From positions 4,402,001 to 4,466,000 of the forward strand of contig CM065648.1 in assembly GCA_033220425.1 (NCBI GenBank): a stretch of DNA of 64,000 nucleotides. Direction: 5' to 3'. The notes below the pieces were generated by a model. The model had not been told where the DNA came from. It saw only the letters and a list, made by a program, of their open reading frames with translations, and did not search any database. Positions 11,580 through 23,962 of the stretch are shown in pieces. How positions within the stretch are numbered: position 1 is the stretch's first letter; every line of letters starts with the position of its first letter. The translations under genes and the position numbers were made by a program. Source of the stretch: Lepraria neglecta. Taxonomy: Eukaryota > Ascomycota > Lecanoromycetes > Lecanorales > Stereocaulaceae.

Positions 11580-14500
11580 ATGCGACTTCCTCAAAACATG
11601 GCCTCAGGAGGAGAGTCAGCCGATGAAGTCCCGTCACATGCCTTACACGGCCTCCTTGACGACTTGAACATATCGCCCCACCCTAACCACCCCTCTCATG
11701 TCCAGTTCCATACGTGGACCTTCCCTTCCTCGACATCCGCTCAAAATTCTCCGTCCACTGGTCTAGCTGAAGGCTCAATCTTCTCGCCCCGTCCTCCGCC
11801 GCGATACCATCCTAATTCGGCTCCCGAGCTTGATCTCGCCGCTCCGACTCACGTCACTCACCCCGTTGCCCCTTCTGTGAATCAGCCGTCGTTCTTCGGT
11901 ACTCCCAATAGATCAATCTTCTCTTCGGGCCCCCCTACCTCCTCCATCTCGTCGAACCAAGCACAAGCGTCCATGAGTTCTCCTTCACCGGTGCATTCGA
12001 CGACCCATCCTTTGTCAGCTCTTACTGGCTCAAGTCCAAGAAAGGCCGTGCACCATCAGAGCGATAGCCAAAGAAAGACCAGGATCCCCCGAGCTGAGAA
12101 GGATGTCGATGACCCGTCTATCCCTGGTACGTTTCGGAGGGTTTCTCCCCCAATTAGGAGCGCTCTTTGAGTGTTGCAGGGGCAATAGCTCTGGCTGTGC
12201 TCCTCAGATATGTCTCATAATACCGGCTTTTGCCCGTAAAGATACATGCTGACTCCGACGCAGTGGAGGCTACCACCTCAACCGAAAGGCGAGGAACCAG
12301 CACACCGACAGCGCTGACACGGCTATTTGCCGGACCAGAGGCTACGCCCATTGTCTCAAGACATGCGTCGTATATCAGGACGGCGAGTGGTACTGCATAC
12401 ACAAGAGCCTCATCGACCGAGACCGCCCCTCTACCGAACCATCTCTATAACCGTGGTTTGCTGAGTGGCAGGCACTCTGATATTACAGTCCATGCTTTCG
12501 GCACACGATATGCTCTGCACCGCCTGTTGCTCGACCGAGCGCCATTCTTCTCTTCCGCTCTGTCAGAACCATGGTTCGAGAGCTCCTCCAAGGAGATTTC
12601 TATACATCCTGATGACATCGATTCCAATATTACGCAGCCTGCGTTCGAATTGGCACTAAAGAGGTTATATGGCTGCAATGTCGCTGGCGAAGAGGATAGG
12701 GAGGCTATTGGGCTTTTCGCTACAGGTTGTTGGCTAGAGATGGCCGACTTGATAGATGCTAGTGTAACATCAATCCTCAGGCAGATGACTTCATCTAAGA
12801 TCGGCTCTCTGATACGACTAGTCACAAGCAACTACTATGGAAAGAATGGAGAACGCATCCTAGCCACAGCAAAGGCCATGCTCTGTCGTGAAGGTTGGGA
12901 GATGCCGCTCAGATACTGGGATGATGTACCTGGCGAGATAATAAGGGAAATCATTGGTGGGGATGGATTCTTTGTGCCAGGGGAATGGGAAAGATGGGTG
13001 CTCTCGAAAAGAGTACTTGACCGAAAGCTGAAGCTGAGAGCAATCGAAGCTGGTCTCTTCGAGGCAACCGGAAAGCTTAAGCGAGCACCACCTGACACTA
13101 TGAGCTTTTTAGCAATTCGCTTCGATACCGTTTACCGAAAGAATTCAACCTATGTTGGCAGACAGCTCCCGGAAGCCTACGACTCATGGTTGACATTGTA
13201 CACCAACCCCGATATTGCAGCTTTGCTTGTGCTCCTTGACGAAGGTATCCATTACGTTCATCTAAGCTTTGAGCAACTTCAGAAGATCCGTACCCAAAGG
13301 GATGTCCTTGGAGTGCCACTCATGCCTGAGAAAGTGATCAACGATGCATTGTGGATGCAGATGGAGCTCCGTCAAAGAGTCGTCAATGCTCCAGAGCTGG
13401 ATCTAGAGCTTGGAATAAGCCACGAATCAGAAGAGTTTCAAGAAGCCCGTCTCCAAGAAGAGGCCGACGCAGGGGAAATATCAAATGGCAAGGGCAAGCA
13501 ACGTGACACTGATGCCTACGACGATCAAGGTGATGAAGACGACATGGAATCGGGCAGTTGGGATGGTAACGGAAGGCCTCGCAAATTCTGGATTCCCAAT
13601 GTCGACTCGACGTCCGTCACAGGAGCTAACCCAGACACCTCGCTGTATGCCGCTCCGAGCACCAGTCGGCCCTTTATCTCCCGCCTCTCTGCTTCAATCG
13701 ACCCAGTGGATGTACAATGGGCATCAGACTTCACAGCCTCTGCGAACGAGCGACCATCAACCGCTGACCGCAATGAGCCTGCCCCTCCAATCTCCTATAC
13801 CCACTATCCACCTTTCCGCTTCGCCGCCGAATTTCCCAATCCACGCAACCTCAAAGAAAAGAAGCGTGTTTACTCTCGCACAGTGTGGTATGCCGGCAGT
13901 CTCTGGAACGTCTACATCCAAAAGGTTGAGACGACGAAAAACACTCAATTGGGCGTCTACCTACACCGTGCAAAAGAGAAGGAGGGCCATGAAGATAGTC
14001 ACCACCATACCAGCAGCGTCGACGAGCGCATTGGACAAGTCGAGATGCTTATGCGTCGTAATGGCCGCAATCGGCGGCATTCGAGAGGGGACTTACTGGA
14101 TGAAGATACTAGCACTTCAGGCACTGATCCAGATTCCACTTTGGTTGCACCAGAGCAGCCTTCTCGAGCGACAGCCATCAGTAACCTCCTTCGAGGTGGA
14201 GGCAGCAGCCGTGATGATACCTCATCCGTTACCAAATCATCCCAAACGCCCACACCTCTCGCACTGTCATCCTTGCCTTACAATGCAACGTCCTCACTGA
14301 ATTACTCCGACGATGAGAACCCAGACCCGACATACAACAACCGCGAATCCAAATCCACGCATAACAGTTTTCCCACCCTCCCTGCCTACGTGGACGGAAG
14401 ACCGACCATTAAGACATACTTCAAGATATACAGCCCTAGCAAGGGTGGTAGGATGCTGAGTGTATACGAAAGTGCTCCGGATCTTTTTAATTTCAGCCAG

Positions 14501-14689
14501 AGTTGGGGTTGGAAGAGTAGTACTATGGTCTTGGACGATGGGCTGTGTGGGTATGAGGGCACTAGTGAGGGAGGGAGAGGGTCAAGAGACGGCAGATTGA
14601 GGTTTATGGTTGTCATTGGTATGACATGACTTACATTGCGACCTTGCCAGAGACCAATACTCACTGATGTTGCTACAGGTAATGTTTGA
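11580..14689 (+). CDS. BTB/POZ domain protein, germ-cell-less-like, large fungal type
   Basis: A first exon (11580 to about 12126) encodes a serine/proline-rich disordered region. The main exon starts near 12264, where a phase-1 acceptor preceded by a CTGAC branch site fits, and runs past 14600. A BTB fold begins about 65 residues into the main exon (RHSDITVHAFG, YALHRLLLDRAPFF, ALKRLYG), followed by a helical BACK-like part, an acidic linker with KGKQRDTD, and a C-terminal beta-rich domain ending GRLRFMVVIG. BTB proteins act as dimers, often as Cul3 adaptors or nuclear scaffolds. The frame can stop at 14629, or a 60-nt intron (14619-14678) can be removed to end in GNV at 14689; the spliced end resembles the usual VVIG-V terminus. 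Intron 1 is about 137 nt and is the least certain part. Confidence 0.75.
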
Positions 14690-15127
14690 ACGATGAAATG
14701 AAGCATTTTGATAATGCATAGCGTTGGTTCAGTTCGGAGCATTGTTCGATGATTCCCTGCATGGCAGTCTTTCCTTTTGATCTACGAAATCTCAATGTAG
14801 ACCTATCTTGGTAGCATTAGCGTGTTGCTATCAATACCAAGCTTCTTCGACAGCACGCTTTTCATGAGTACGACACAAGACTCCAACGGATTGTACATGA
14901 CTGCAATCTCTAGCATTCGATTTTGGCGCTTCGATGGATTGAGCCATCCAATAACAGCCGGTAGGTCTCTACCAAGGTCTAGAATGCCCTACCACAATCT
15001 CGTGTTAGGTCTACATGAGCCTACTCGCCCACTAGATACCTTAGCCCACCAAAGGTCCCGCTTTTCCAGCCTTGCGCAACATTATCCACTTCGACCTCAA
15101 GATCGACCAGGAAACCAACAGTAGACG
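14690..15127. other. Intergenic region between BTB gene and ULD_2 copy 1
   Basis: About 440 nt without a supportable gene. It should contain the BTB gene terminator and the promoter of the downstream decayed gene. A short plus frame at 14822-15124 shows no recognisable features. Confidence 0.5.
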
Positions 15128-16743
15128 ATGCCAGTTAGCTTCGGTTCCTTCGGTGACATCGTCTCCCTCGGTATCATCGTCAAAGACCTCGTCGAATGCC
15201 TCAACAACAGCCGTGGCTCTTCCGCAGAGTACCAGGCCGTAGTTCGCGAGCCATCAAACCTTAACGATGCCCTCTCCCATGTCAAATGACTATGCGAGTC
15301 CAGCGAGCAATCGGCCGACCTGATTGCCCTCAGCATGACAGCCAATAATTGTGCAAAAGAATGCCAGAGCTGCATTGAGCGGGTTTGGGAGCAGATAAAG
15401 ATATACCGTACACGCTTGAAGGATGGGGGTTCTGGTAGCGCCTTCAAAGATACGGCTTCAAAAGTGAGATGGCAGGTGTCTGAGAGGAAACATCTGGCAG
15501 AGTTCAGGGCCGAGGTCAATGGGCACTGCTCGTCCATCAATATGCTACTAGGCACTGTGAACATGTAAGTGCCATCGAGCTCTCTGTCCCCTGACTGAAT
15601 TCCAGCTGATGCAGGCAGAAAACTCGCGGAATCAAATGAACAGAGCCTACGAAACCATATAACGCAATATAAATATGCGCAAGGGACTACTTCGGCAACG
15701 CAAGCTTCACTGGTGAATGACATGAACAGCAGAGTGGAACAGAGTCTTGTTTCGATCAAGGCACAGGCATCGTAGATCAAAAGCCTGGGTTCAAGACTAA
15801 GTTGGTAAGCAAAATTGGGTTGAGAAGAGTGTTGCCAGATGCTGAAGCGCTGTCTCAGCAACTTTATCCGGAATCCTGTTAAGAAGATCCTCGCCATCTT
15901 AACGAAGACATGGTAAGTCTGTTACGCAGATATCGTCGTAGGAGGGTAATGCTGACAAGTGACAATGCATAGGAATCTCAATGTCCGGACCTATAAGGCC
16001 ATCACGATCATACAATCCTTGGTAGAGACTCGCATTCCAGCCCCTCTAGCGGCTTGTTGGAGCCAAGCGCCAGTAACGCTTGAAGATGCGCTTGGCCGGA
16101 TCTTTCCTCTCCCTTTGGAGCTTATAAACTCATGGGAGGTACGTGACATCTGTACTTAGCCGCTCTGTTGTACCGGGCTGACTTTTTAGCGATACGAGGG
16201 AATGTTGGAGGTCTGTTTTCGTCAGCAAGCCGGACACCGAAAGATCATGCGGAAGGAACATGCTATACGCTCAACTGCTTCGAGTAAGGATATTGAGCGT
16301 TCCACGCCTTTTGATCGTTTGTTTCTTCCAGGTTGGCGTTTCGACATGAATATGATATTTGATGGAGGTTCCGAGGCACTCAGATCTTGCCCGCGCTGCA
16401 ACCTCGATTCAATGAAAAGCAAGGAAGAGCTGGAAATTGCAGTTGAATGGTACGGATAATTATCTGCTTGCGGTTCTGAAAGCTGACCTCTTGTAGTGCT
16501 GGTTGTGGTATGTGGTATCAACGCATATTCGAGACTGGGACGAATGAGCCGAAGATTGCTATCATTACAGAACCAAAGCCTGTTGTGTCAACGGAGCCCA
16601 ACTTTGTTCCTCAAGTACGCCATGAATCAAACACCGAGCGGCCCTCGCATGAAGACGGGATTAAAGATACACGAACTGAAGACGAACCAGGTCAATTCAA
16701 AATAGTGCGTATGAAATTCTGGCGTCAAGATGATAGTACATGA
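15128..16743 (+). pseudogene. Decayed copy of a ULD_2-type fungal ubiquitin-like protein gene
   Basis: This copy aligns from start to end with the intact gene at 18842-20544. It begins MPVSFGSFGDIVSLG, keeps the exon order, and ends with a zinc-ribbon pair (SCPRC, then CAGCGMWYQR after splicing). It carries an in-frame TGA at 15287-15289, where the paralogue reads straight through VELIF, and an in-frame TAG at 15773-15775. Neither can be removed by a plausible intron because the alignment around each is ungapped. The last exon (to 16743) and the ULD-like exon (16203-16450) remain open. Proteins of this family combine an N-terminal helical domain with a ubiquitin-like domain and are abundant, poorly characterised and restricted to filamentous ascomycetes. 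Decay looks recent because most of the frame survives. Confidence 0.8.
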
Positions 16744-16924
16744 AACGACGTTGACTGCACTGTTGCCGAGTCAAACAGTAGCCCAGGTTCACCTGCATGC
16801 CAAGACTCTGATGAAGTCTTCACGACGAGATTTCAATTGAAGTAAGCCTTTGTACAAAAGACTCCATTCTACGACTCTTTAAAGTTTGCTGACACCATTT
16901 TTTCCCACAGCGCCCAGCTGGAAA

Positions 16925-18037
16925 GCCACTTTAAGCCATTCAAATCCAGCGTCCGAGACTGTACCCATCCCGGTGGACGTTGTCGGAAGGACCTTTTCAG
17001 ACACGAGCACGCGAAACACAACAAAAGTCCCCCCTCTGTATTGTCCCGTTGAGTCCTGTGAGTATTCTGCCGCGAACAGCTCTAAGTTCTTCCTGCGAGT
17101 GAGTCGTCAACAGAGGCATTTACACAGCTAGCATCTAGAATACTCTCTTAATATGTCAAAGGTTGTGGAAGAAGTCGCCAAAAATCCCGCAGAGCAGCCT
17201 TCCAGCCACTCGCGATTAATGGAGACTTCCCAGCTAGAATCAACAATTCAAGGCCCATCAAAATTTCCAGATAGCGACAAACTTGCGCCTGCTGTTGTCG
17301 ATTACATCAATAATTACGACGACCCATTGCTATCTCAATTATTGGCCCGGGACTTCGTGCTTCCTATTATGGAGCATCACCCAATTGACTATTTGAATGA
17401 TGAGCCTCTCCGGACTGTTGAAACATCCATGGTTTCGGCACGTAGCGAGTCTGATGACAGTGACTCCGTGGCGAGACTCACTGATACTTCCAACAACGTT
17501 GCTCCTGAATCATTGGCCTCAAGTTCAGGCAAAAGAGATATGGATTCAAGAATGAGGCTTCTTGTCTCTGACGGTGGCGATTGTTTAGTACCAATGGCCC
17601 ATCCGGTTCTAAGGAACCTGGAGTACAACCCTCTGGTACTCCAATGTCCTTTCGACTTCCTTAGTTGTCATTTGAATTTTGAGATATCAGAAGTATCCGA
17701 GTGGTTTGAGCACAGCTTGAACCATTTTTTTATCCATGGGGAAGGTCCCCGGACAGTTGACCCACCTACTTCAAGTTCATGCTACTTCTGCGAGATGACT
17801 TTCTACGAAGCAGATGGACGCCGGTCTTGGGAGACTAGGGTGAGACATGTCGCGTGGCACCATCATGCCGGACATACTCCATTACATGCTCATCCTGTCT
17901 ATCAGCTCTTTGAGTACCTCTGGCAGCACGCGCTGGTAAGTCAGGCCGATTACCTCGAGCTCAAAGGGCCGAAACCGCAACATCAGCCCAAGCCGCTTGA
18001 AAAAAGTCTTGACGAGACCAGACTAAGTGATAAATAA
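16925..18037 (+). CDS. Fungal zinc-finger protein; 3' exon intact, 5' finger region frame-disrupted
   Basis: The clear part is 17153-18037 (294 codons from the ATG). An acidic serine-rich stretch leads to two zinc-binding patterns: CPFDFLSCHLNF with two downstream His (EHSLNHF), and CYFCEMTF with VRHVAWHH. It ends with LWQHALVSQADYLELKG, a terminal block recurrent in fungal C2H2-type proteins. Immediately upstream, 16960-17130 encodes remains of two classical fingers, but the first (C-TH-P-G...DLFRHEHAKH) and second (YCPVESCEYS...RQQRHLH) lie in different frames that meet at a run of five C, and a stop follows. The gene is therefore either spliced in a way I cannot see or, more likely, damaged together with the adjacent ULD_2 copy. 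Function unknown; a nucleic-acid-binding role is inferred only from the fingers. Confidence 0.55.
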
Positions 18038-18841
18038 GATGTAACCCCGGCAAAGACGGTGTCCCGGAGTAGCCAGAGCCGCCTGTGGGGAACCTAAAGC
18101 ATGTGGAGCAGAAATTTTACCGTTTGTGGGTAGTCACAAGTAGGGCTAGGTGGCCACAATCACAAGCCCAAAGACGAGAAGGTCGAACAGCGGAGAATGA
18201 ACTGTTGCCAGACCATGAAGTATAGCATCAAGCTATTCTATATGGAAGAACGATCAGCGCCTTATCGAAGAGGATGGGCCATTTGACTTATTGGTCCACT
18301 AAAGAACGTTGATACCGCTCTCTAACTAACTCACTGTCTAAACGTTGCATTGGGCCTGAAAGAAGGCTTGGTGCTTACGATGGAGCTACGTTAAGGTGCC
18401 TTTCGGGTAGACGCTGCCAAGTCCAACTAACGATTCAATAAAATCTTTTTGAGAATATCCTATTCATGGTCAGCAAGCGATGTGATATAGCTAGGTGCTG
18501 TTGTATTGTGTGCTCAGGCGGTGGGGTGGTACCTAGAATGATCAGCCAACTGGTGTTGGAGTATATTGGGGCTGTATGCTGGTTCAGCACCCCTTCGGAT
18601 TATAAGGTCGTCTACATGAATGTAAGAGGCACGAAGTACGATATAGCGGACACCGGAAACCCGTCAGCCATGGAGAGGTAGGAAACGCAGCCCAAGGCTG
18701 ATTCTCTTATGCCAAGAAAGTTACATGGGCGCAGCTTGCATGAAGCCTGCATCAGCCCATTTCGTGTCCCGCTTTCCCACAATCTCGTCCGACTCCTCTT
18801 CTTTGACATTTCAACAATATCTAAGATAATCGTTGCCGACA
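18038..18841. other. Intergenic stretch, no gene seen
   Basis: About 800 nt. Only short frames occur on both strands (18466-18681 plus, 18612-18842 minus), without domain or signal features. It presumably contains the promoter of the intact ULD_2 copy. Confidence 0.5.
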
Positions 18842-20544
18842 ATGCCAGTCACATTCGGCTCTGTTGGGGACATCATTTCGATCAGCATTATTATTAAAGA
18901 TATAGTGAACTCTCTTGACCATAGTCGTGGCTCATCAGTTGAATATCAGGCTACGATTCGCGAGCTGTGGAACCTCGACCGGGCGCTGCTACAAGTCGAA
19001 CTAATCTTTCAATCCTGTGAGCAGACAGTGGAACTAAATGCTTTACGTGCTATCGCTGGCCAATGCGTTGAGCAATGCCGAAAATGTGTTACGAAATTCC
19101 GCGATCAGATCAGTCATTTCCAGCGAAGTCTGCAGACTGGCCACTCAGGCAACTTCTTGAAAGATGTAGCCTCGAAGATCAGATGGCAGTTCTCTGTGAA
19201 GAGCCTGGCCAAGTTCAGAACAGAGATTCATGCCCACTGCGTGACTATCAACATGCTCTTGGCTACAACAGGAGTGTAAGTGCACACTTTGGTTAGTGGC
19301 TTGGGAGCTGTGCTCAGCTAATTTTAACAGCAAGCTCACCACATTGAATGACGAACGCATGAATAAACGTCTTAAACAGTCCGAGCTGGCCTACGCAGAT
19401 ACCTCAGCGACGCACGCCTCCCTACTTGCAGATATCAAGCGTCAATTAGAAGAGAACCATACTATAATTGGTACGGGGAGGTCCGAGATACGGGAATTGG
19501 GCTCGAGGCTTGATGTGTAGGCTGAAATGTGATGGGACATTGTACATTTGATTGATCATGGACACAGCGACTACTTCCGGACTGTTGGTGCCGATTGTAC
19601 ATCGTTGATGCAGGACATCTTGTGAGTCCGAGTACTCCTCAATTCAGCCACATAATCCATGTGAGAACTAAAATGGTCCAGGCGGGAGAATTTCAAGACA
19701 TACGAAGCCATCGCCACCCTACAGTCTCAAATCCCTGCTCAATTAGAACGGTCTTGGACGCAAGAGCCAGCTACTCTCGAGGACGCACTTGGCCGCATTA
19801 CTCCAATCCATTTGGAATTCATAGAAACATGGGAGGTATGTGGCATTACCTCATATTTTTTTTTTGAACACAATACTAAATGGACAGGCCTTCGACGCCG
19901 TCCTTGAAGTCCGCTTTCGACAGCTCCCTGGACACCGGAAAATCAAGCAAAAGCAATATGTATTACGAGCAGACGCCATGAAAAAAGACCTTGAACCGTC
20001 AGTTGCTTTCAAGAATAGCTTTCTCCCAGGCCAACGTATAGATATGAGTATGATCTTCGATAGTCGATCTCGTGGGATTAGCTCTTGCCCGGGGTGCAAG
20101 CTTGCCACCAATAAGACAGAAGAGGAATTGGATTCACAAACCAAGTGGTGAGTTATGAGGCTCGGTTTCCAGCTCTCGAAGCTGACTTTCGACAGTGTCC
20201 GCTGCGGTATGTGGTACCAACGCATCATGGAAACTCCATACGAGAGTATTTTCAATTCGTGCCACGACTTGATAGCCAATCCAATGGAAATACCAAGCAC
20301 AAGACAGCCTCTCAAGAGACGGCGGCGCGAGGGCGTGGAGGTAGACGATGACCCAGCTCATTTCCGACGAGTACGCTTGAAATGCCGCTACTCTCCACCT
20401 CCGTTACCTCCCCCAAAATACATTTGTGACCTCTCAGCTGGAATAGATCCTGGATCGGTCTGGCAAAATAAACCTAGCAATCTGAATCTTTCACAGTGGA
20501 GCTCTCCCAATAATGGTAGCGAAGGACAATCTGAACCTTTCTAA
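18842..20544 (+). CDS. ULD_2-type ubiquitin-like domain protein with C-terminal zinc ribbon (intact copy)
   Basis: Six exons (18842-19275, 19331-19516, 19568-19621, 19682-19835, 19888-20147, 20196-20544) splice with consistent phases into 478 residues. The N-terminus MPVTFGSVGDIISISIIIKD and the helical part with SRGSSVEYQATIRELWNLDR are hallmarks of a large filamentous-ascomycete family. A central ubiquitin-like domain reads EAFDAVLEVRFRQLPGHRKI, then SFLPGQRIDMSMIF. It leads to SCPGC and KCVRCGMWYQR, two CxxC knuckles forming a probable zinc ribbon completed exactly across the last intron. The tail is basic (KRRRR) then proline-rich. The family's biochemical role is unknown; association with fungal immune-like and signalling proteins is an inference from domain company. 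It is a tandem paralogue of the decayed copy 3.7 kb upstream. Confidence 0.85.
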
Positions 20545-21581
20545 TATTGTAGCGCAAGTTTTTCGCCATAAATGGGCTACGCAAAGAAGGAGTGAATACA
20601 AAGAAGGAACAGGCTTTTCACAGCCCATGAAAAGGAGGTTTTAGAAAGAAAAAACGGAAGGGTCGGAGAAGCTTGCATCAATTGCCTGCAACCGAAAATG
20701 AGATGCATTCACAGGCCGCTCGCAGATCCCGAGGAGGAAGCTCCGACTCCTCGCTCTATCAACCACACCAACACTAGCTTTGAACTCCTTAGCGATAGTT
20801 GGGATGGCTACCGATTTACAGGCCCGCCTTTGACTCTCGCAGCAATCCAGGAGCATTGCAGAGCTTATCACGAGATCCCACAATTTGCTCAACCCGTCTC
20901 TACCATATGAAAATGGGCACAAGAACATCCCCTACACGAGAGCCATCCGCCATAGCGTTACTGGCAGTACAGGATACGGCAGGCGGTCAAATGATGATCT
21001 ACCATTGATCAGGGATTACATGGGACCAATCTAAAACGCAAGTACCTCCGTACCACAAGACACCGGCTAGGCATTCTTTGCAGACCAAGATCAATGCGAG
21101 TCATATAAGCCGGCAAGCCAGACAGAGCTGAAGAGGGAATCCCAGCATCCGTATACCATTGACTGCGCTACCAACGGCACCGGCGAAACCAGCATACTCG
21201 GCGAACGTGGTCCACATGAAAGCGAGCTTGGGCGTCTTTTCGAACTGCCTTGGCATAATCCTCAATAGCATGGAGGTTTGCAAAGGGTTCGGGAGGGCTT
21301 CTTGGATTACCTACTTGTTTTAATCTGAGCAATTCCTCTTGAAGCCTTTCCCTTCATGTACGGTGTAATGACTTAGTTGATGTGTATATGCAAGCGGAAC
21401 CCGAAGGCTCCACGAGAACGCAAAGCAGAAAAAAAAAGCTATTCTTGTTGTGTTGTACACCATGCAATGCACGCTTTTCCATGCCGTACTATGCAGAAGA
21501 ATTGCTATCCTCCGTCTTTGTACCTTTTACACGACATTGGTCGCTGCCCGTTTCAAAAATTGCAAGTCGAATTCCTGCGCC
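20545..21581. other. Intergenic stretch with a short unassigned frame
   Basis: Downstream of the intact ULD_2 gene a 70-codon plus frame (20698-20910) contains SWDGYRFTGPPLTLAAIQEH, which reads like real protein but has no recognised family and no clear start. It may be a gene remnant. The rest, to the Mam3 stop, shows nothing supportable. Confidence 0.35.
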
Positions 21582-23962
21582 TCAATCCCTTCCGTCATCC
21601 AACAGCGGCGCATCCTCACTCACCCCGCCCTTCGAACCCGCAGGCTTTTTCTTCCTCCTCCGCTTCTTCTTCCAACTGCTTTCACCAGGCTTGTTGTTCT
21701 CCTTCCCAGCATCGCTATTACCATCCGAATGCCCGTCTCCTCCCACTTGCGCACCACCATCCTCTTGGTCTTCAGAACTACTCGTCATCTCCAGCACCGT
21801 CTTCTTGATACCTCCAGCGTCAATGATATTCTCAGTAATACTACCCGAGCGAGCTGGCGTTCTCTTTGCCCTCGGTGAGAACGCCTCTGATTGCATAGAT
21901 CCAAACGTGTCTTCAGACACTGTCCGGGATTTGTGCTTAGATCCTGGTCTCTTGTCCTCTGGGCTAAGTCCTCGAGATCCCTCCATACCATTTTCGGCAA
22001 GAGCGACTAAATTGCCTTTGCGTGAGTTTTTGGGGCTTGGCGGAGAGCCTGAATTAAGTGTTCCGTACCCTGCCTGCAGAGCGAGAACGCCGTCTTTGGC
22101 ATCCCTGCCCGCGGAGACAAGACTGGCGCCAATACCACCTTGAGCTGCGGGAGACTGTGTTTGAGGGGTTGTAGGACCGTCTTGAGGCTTTCCCCCACCG
22201 TCGGAAAACGACCCGTCTCCCGGCTTGATTTTGACAGTATTGTATCGGGTCTGTCGGGGCCTGCTGGCAAGATTCGAAGGTCCTAAACGCTTGAATTGCT
22301 CGGGTATCTCCCCTTTTGAGGCCTTCCTTTGCGGACCTTCACGATCTGAGCCGTACTGTGTGCTAGAAGTGCGTCGCAAGGGAGACTGCATCTTCGGCGA
22401 GGTGCCAAGCTCCGGGTGGAGACCATTTAATTTCGGAACATCGCTGTCATGGGTGGCGGTTCGGCACATAGCATGGTGTGGGTCTTTATTATCTTCGCCG
22501 AGGTCGATGAGGTTCTCTTGACCATCCGCCAGAGTATCATCGGGGTCCCTAATCACCTCGCCTTTAGGCACTCTCAGTTTAGGAGCTAGTTTAGTACGGC
22601 GGAGTTTTTTATGCACATCAATGTAGACGTCAGACTCATCGATAATTTCTCTGTTAAATATTTAGTAGGTATTTCGTGCAGTCGCACAGTGGGACACTTA
22701 CTCGCCAATGAGCTCTTCAATGACATCTTCCAGAGTCAGCACGCCCAGAGCGCCATGGTCCGTCCCAGGGTATTCTGACACAAGGACCATATGTGATTTG
22801 CCTTCTTGGAAGAAATTGACGATATCCAGGCAACTGGTTTCAGCTCTCGTTTCTGGGAGAGTCGCCAAGGCAAAGTCTCTGACCTGCTTGCCATCTTCGG
22901 GATCGTAGGTAATTAGGATCTTAACCAGCAGCATTCCAACAAAGTTGTCCTTGTTATCTGGCGAGTGGATTGGTATTCGCGAGAACCCTTGACCCAAAAT
23001 AAACTCAATGGTCTTTTCATCAAGCACAGTTTCCGCAGACAGAGTGAAAACGTTGTCCATTGGTGTCATTATGTCTCCAACGGCTTTCGCTTTCAGATCC
23101 AAGACTGCACTGATGATAGTGACTTCGTCCGCGTTTAGTTGCTCGCCATCTGCACCGAGGCTTTTATGTAATGTCACGAGCGTCTTCAGTCCAGCCTTTT
23201 TGTATGTAGTGCCATGATCCTGTCCTAGTAATCTGTCGAGTAGCTTTGCCGTGGGCCATGCCACAGGCGAAAGTATGTACATGAGGACGAGGACGAGAGG
23301 GGACATCCATGCTCCAATTGGGAGACCGTAACGGACGCATATCGATTGAGGAATGACTTCGCCAAAGATGACTAGGTCCCGTCAGGATTTGCCATTTCAA
23401 GAGAGAGAGACATGGCTAGAGCATACCAATCAAGACAGTACTGCCCAGCACAGCAGGCCATCCACCCCCAAGAGATCGGTCCAGCACAATAGGCAGAGTT
23501 TCGTTTGTTATGACGTTTCCAAGTAGTAGTGTCACCAAGACCCAATGTTTCCCTCTCTTAAGCAATCGGAGTACCTTGGCAGCATGGTGTTTTTCGGATC
23601 CCTCTCCTGATTTCTCGATGACCTGGAGGTATATCTCGTCCTAGATGTTATTTAGCTTTTGCCTCCACCCAGTCGGTATCATAACGCCTTACTTGGCCCA
23701 TCAAAGCAATCGTGAGACCTGCAAACGCCCCGCCAAGAAGCACCAGAGCAATAGCAACGGCAAGGTAGATCCATAGTGTAGGCTTCTGTGGGGACATTGG
23801 TGGTTCGTCGTCCTCGGCGAACGCGGTAAACCGTGGGTTCAGAGATAGAGGTATAGCGCGTATAACTGGCAGGAGGCCCATGAGTGACAGCTTGGCCATG
23901 GCGAGAACCACAGGTCTAGCCGCTGTATAGCGGCCGGCCTGCCCAGGTTGTTGTGTAGCCAT
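21582..23962 (-). CDS. MAM3: CNNM/Mam3-type membrane protein with DUF21 and CBS domains
   Basis: Four exons (23693-23962, 23427-23640, 22702-23371, 21582-22650) encode 740 residues. A hydrophobic N-terminus precedes the DUF21 transmembrane domain: [51 protein letters not shown] and [20 protein letters not shown] pair follows ([42 protein letters not shown]). The C-terminal about 350 residues are disordered, with a Lys/Arg cluster ([11 protein letters not shown]) and the final EDAPLL, a dileucine-type vacuolar or endosomal sorting signal. Yeast Mam3 is a vacuolar membrane protein affecting manganese and magnesium handling; the same role is likely here. The long plus-strand frames over the tail are shadows of its low-complexity sequence. 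Confidence 0.92.

Noticed and set aside
15097-15897. 266-codon minus-strand frame
   Set aside because: Antisense to the decayed ULD_2 copy; composition is that of a shadow frame.
21377-22143. Long serine/proline-rich plus frames
   Set aside because: Shadows of the disordered Mam3 C-terminus on the other strand.
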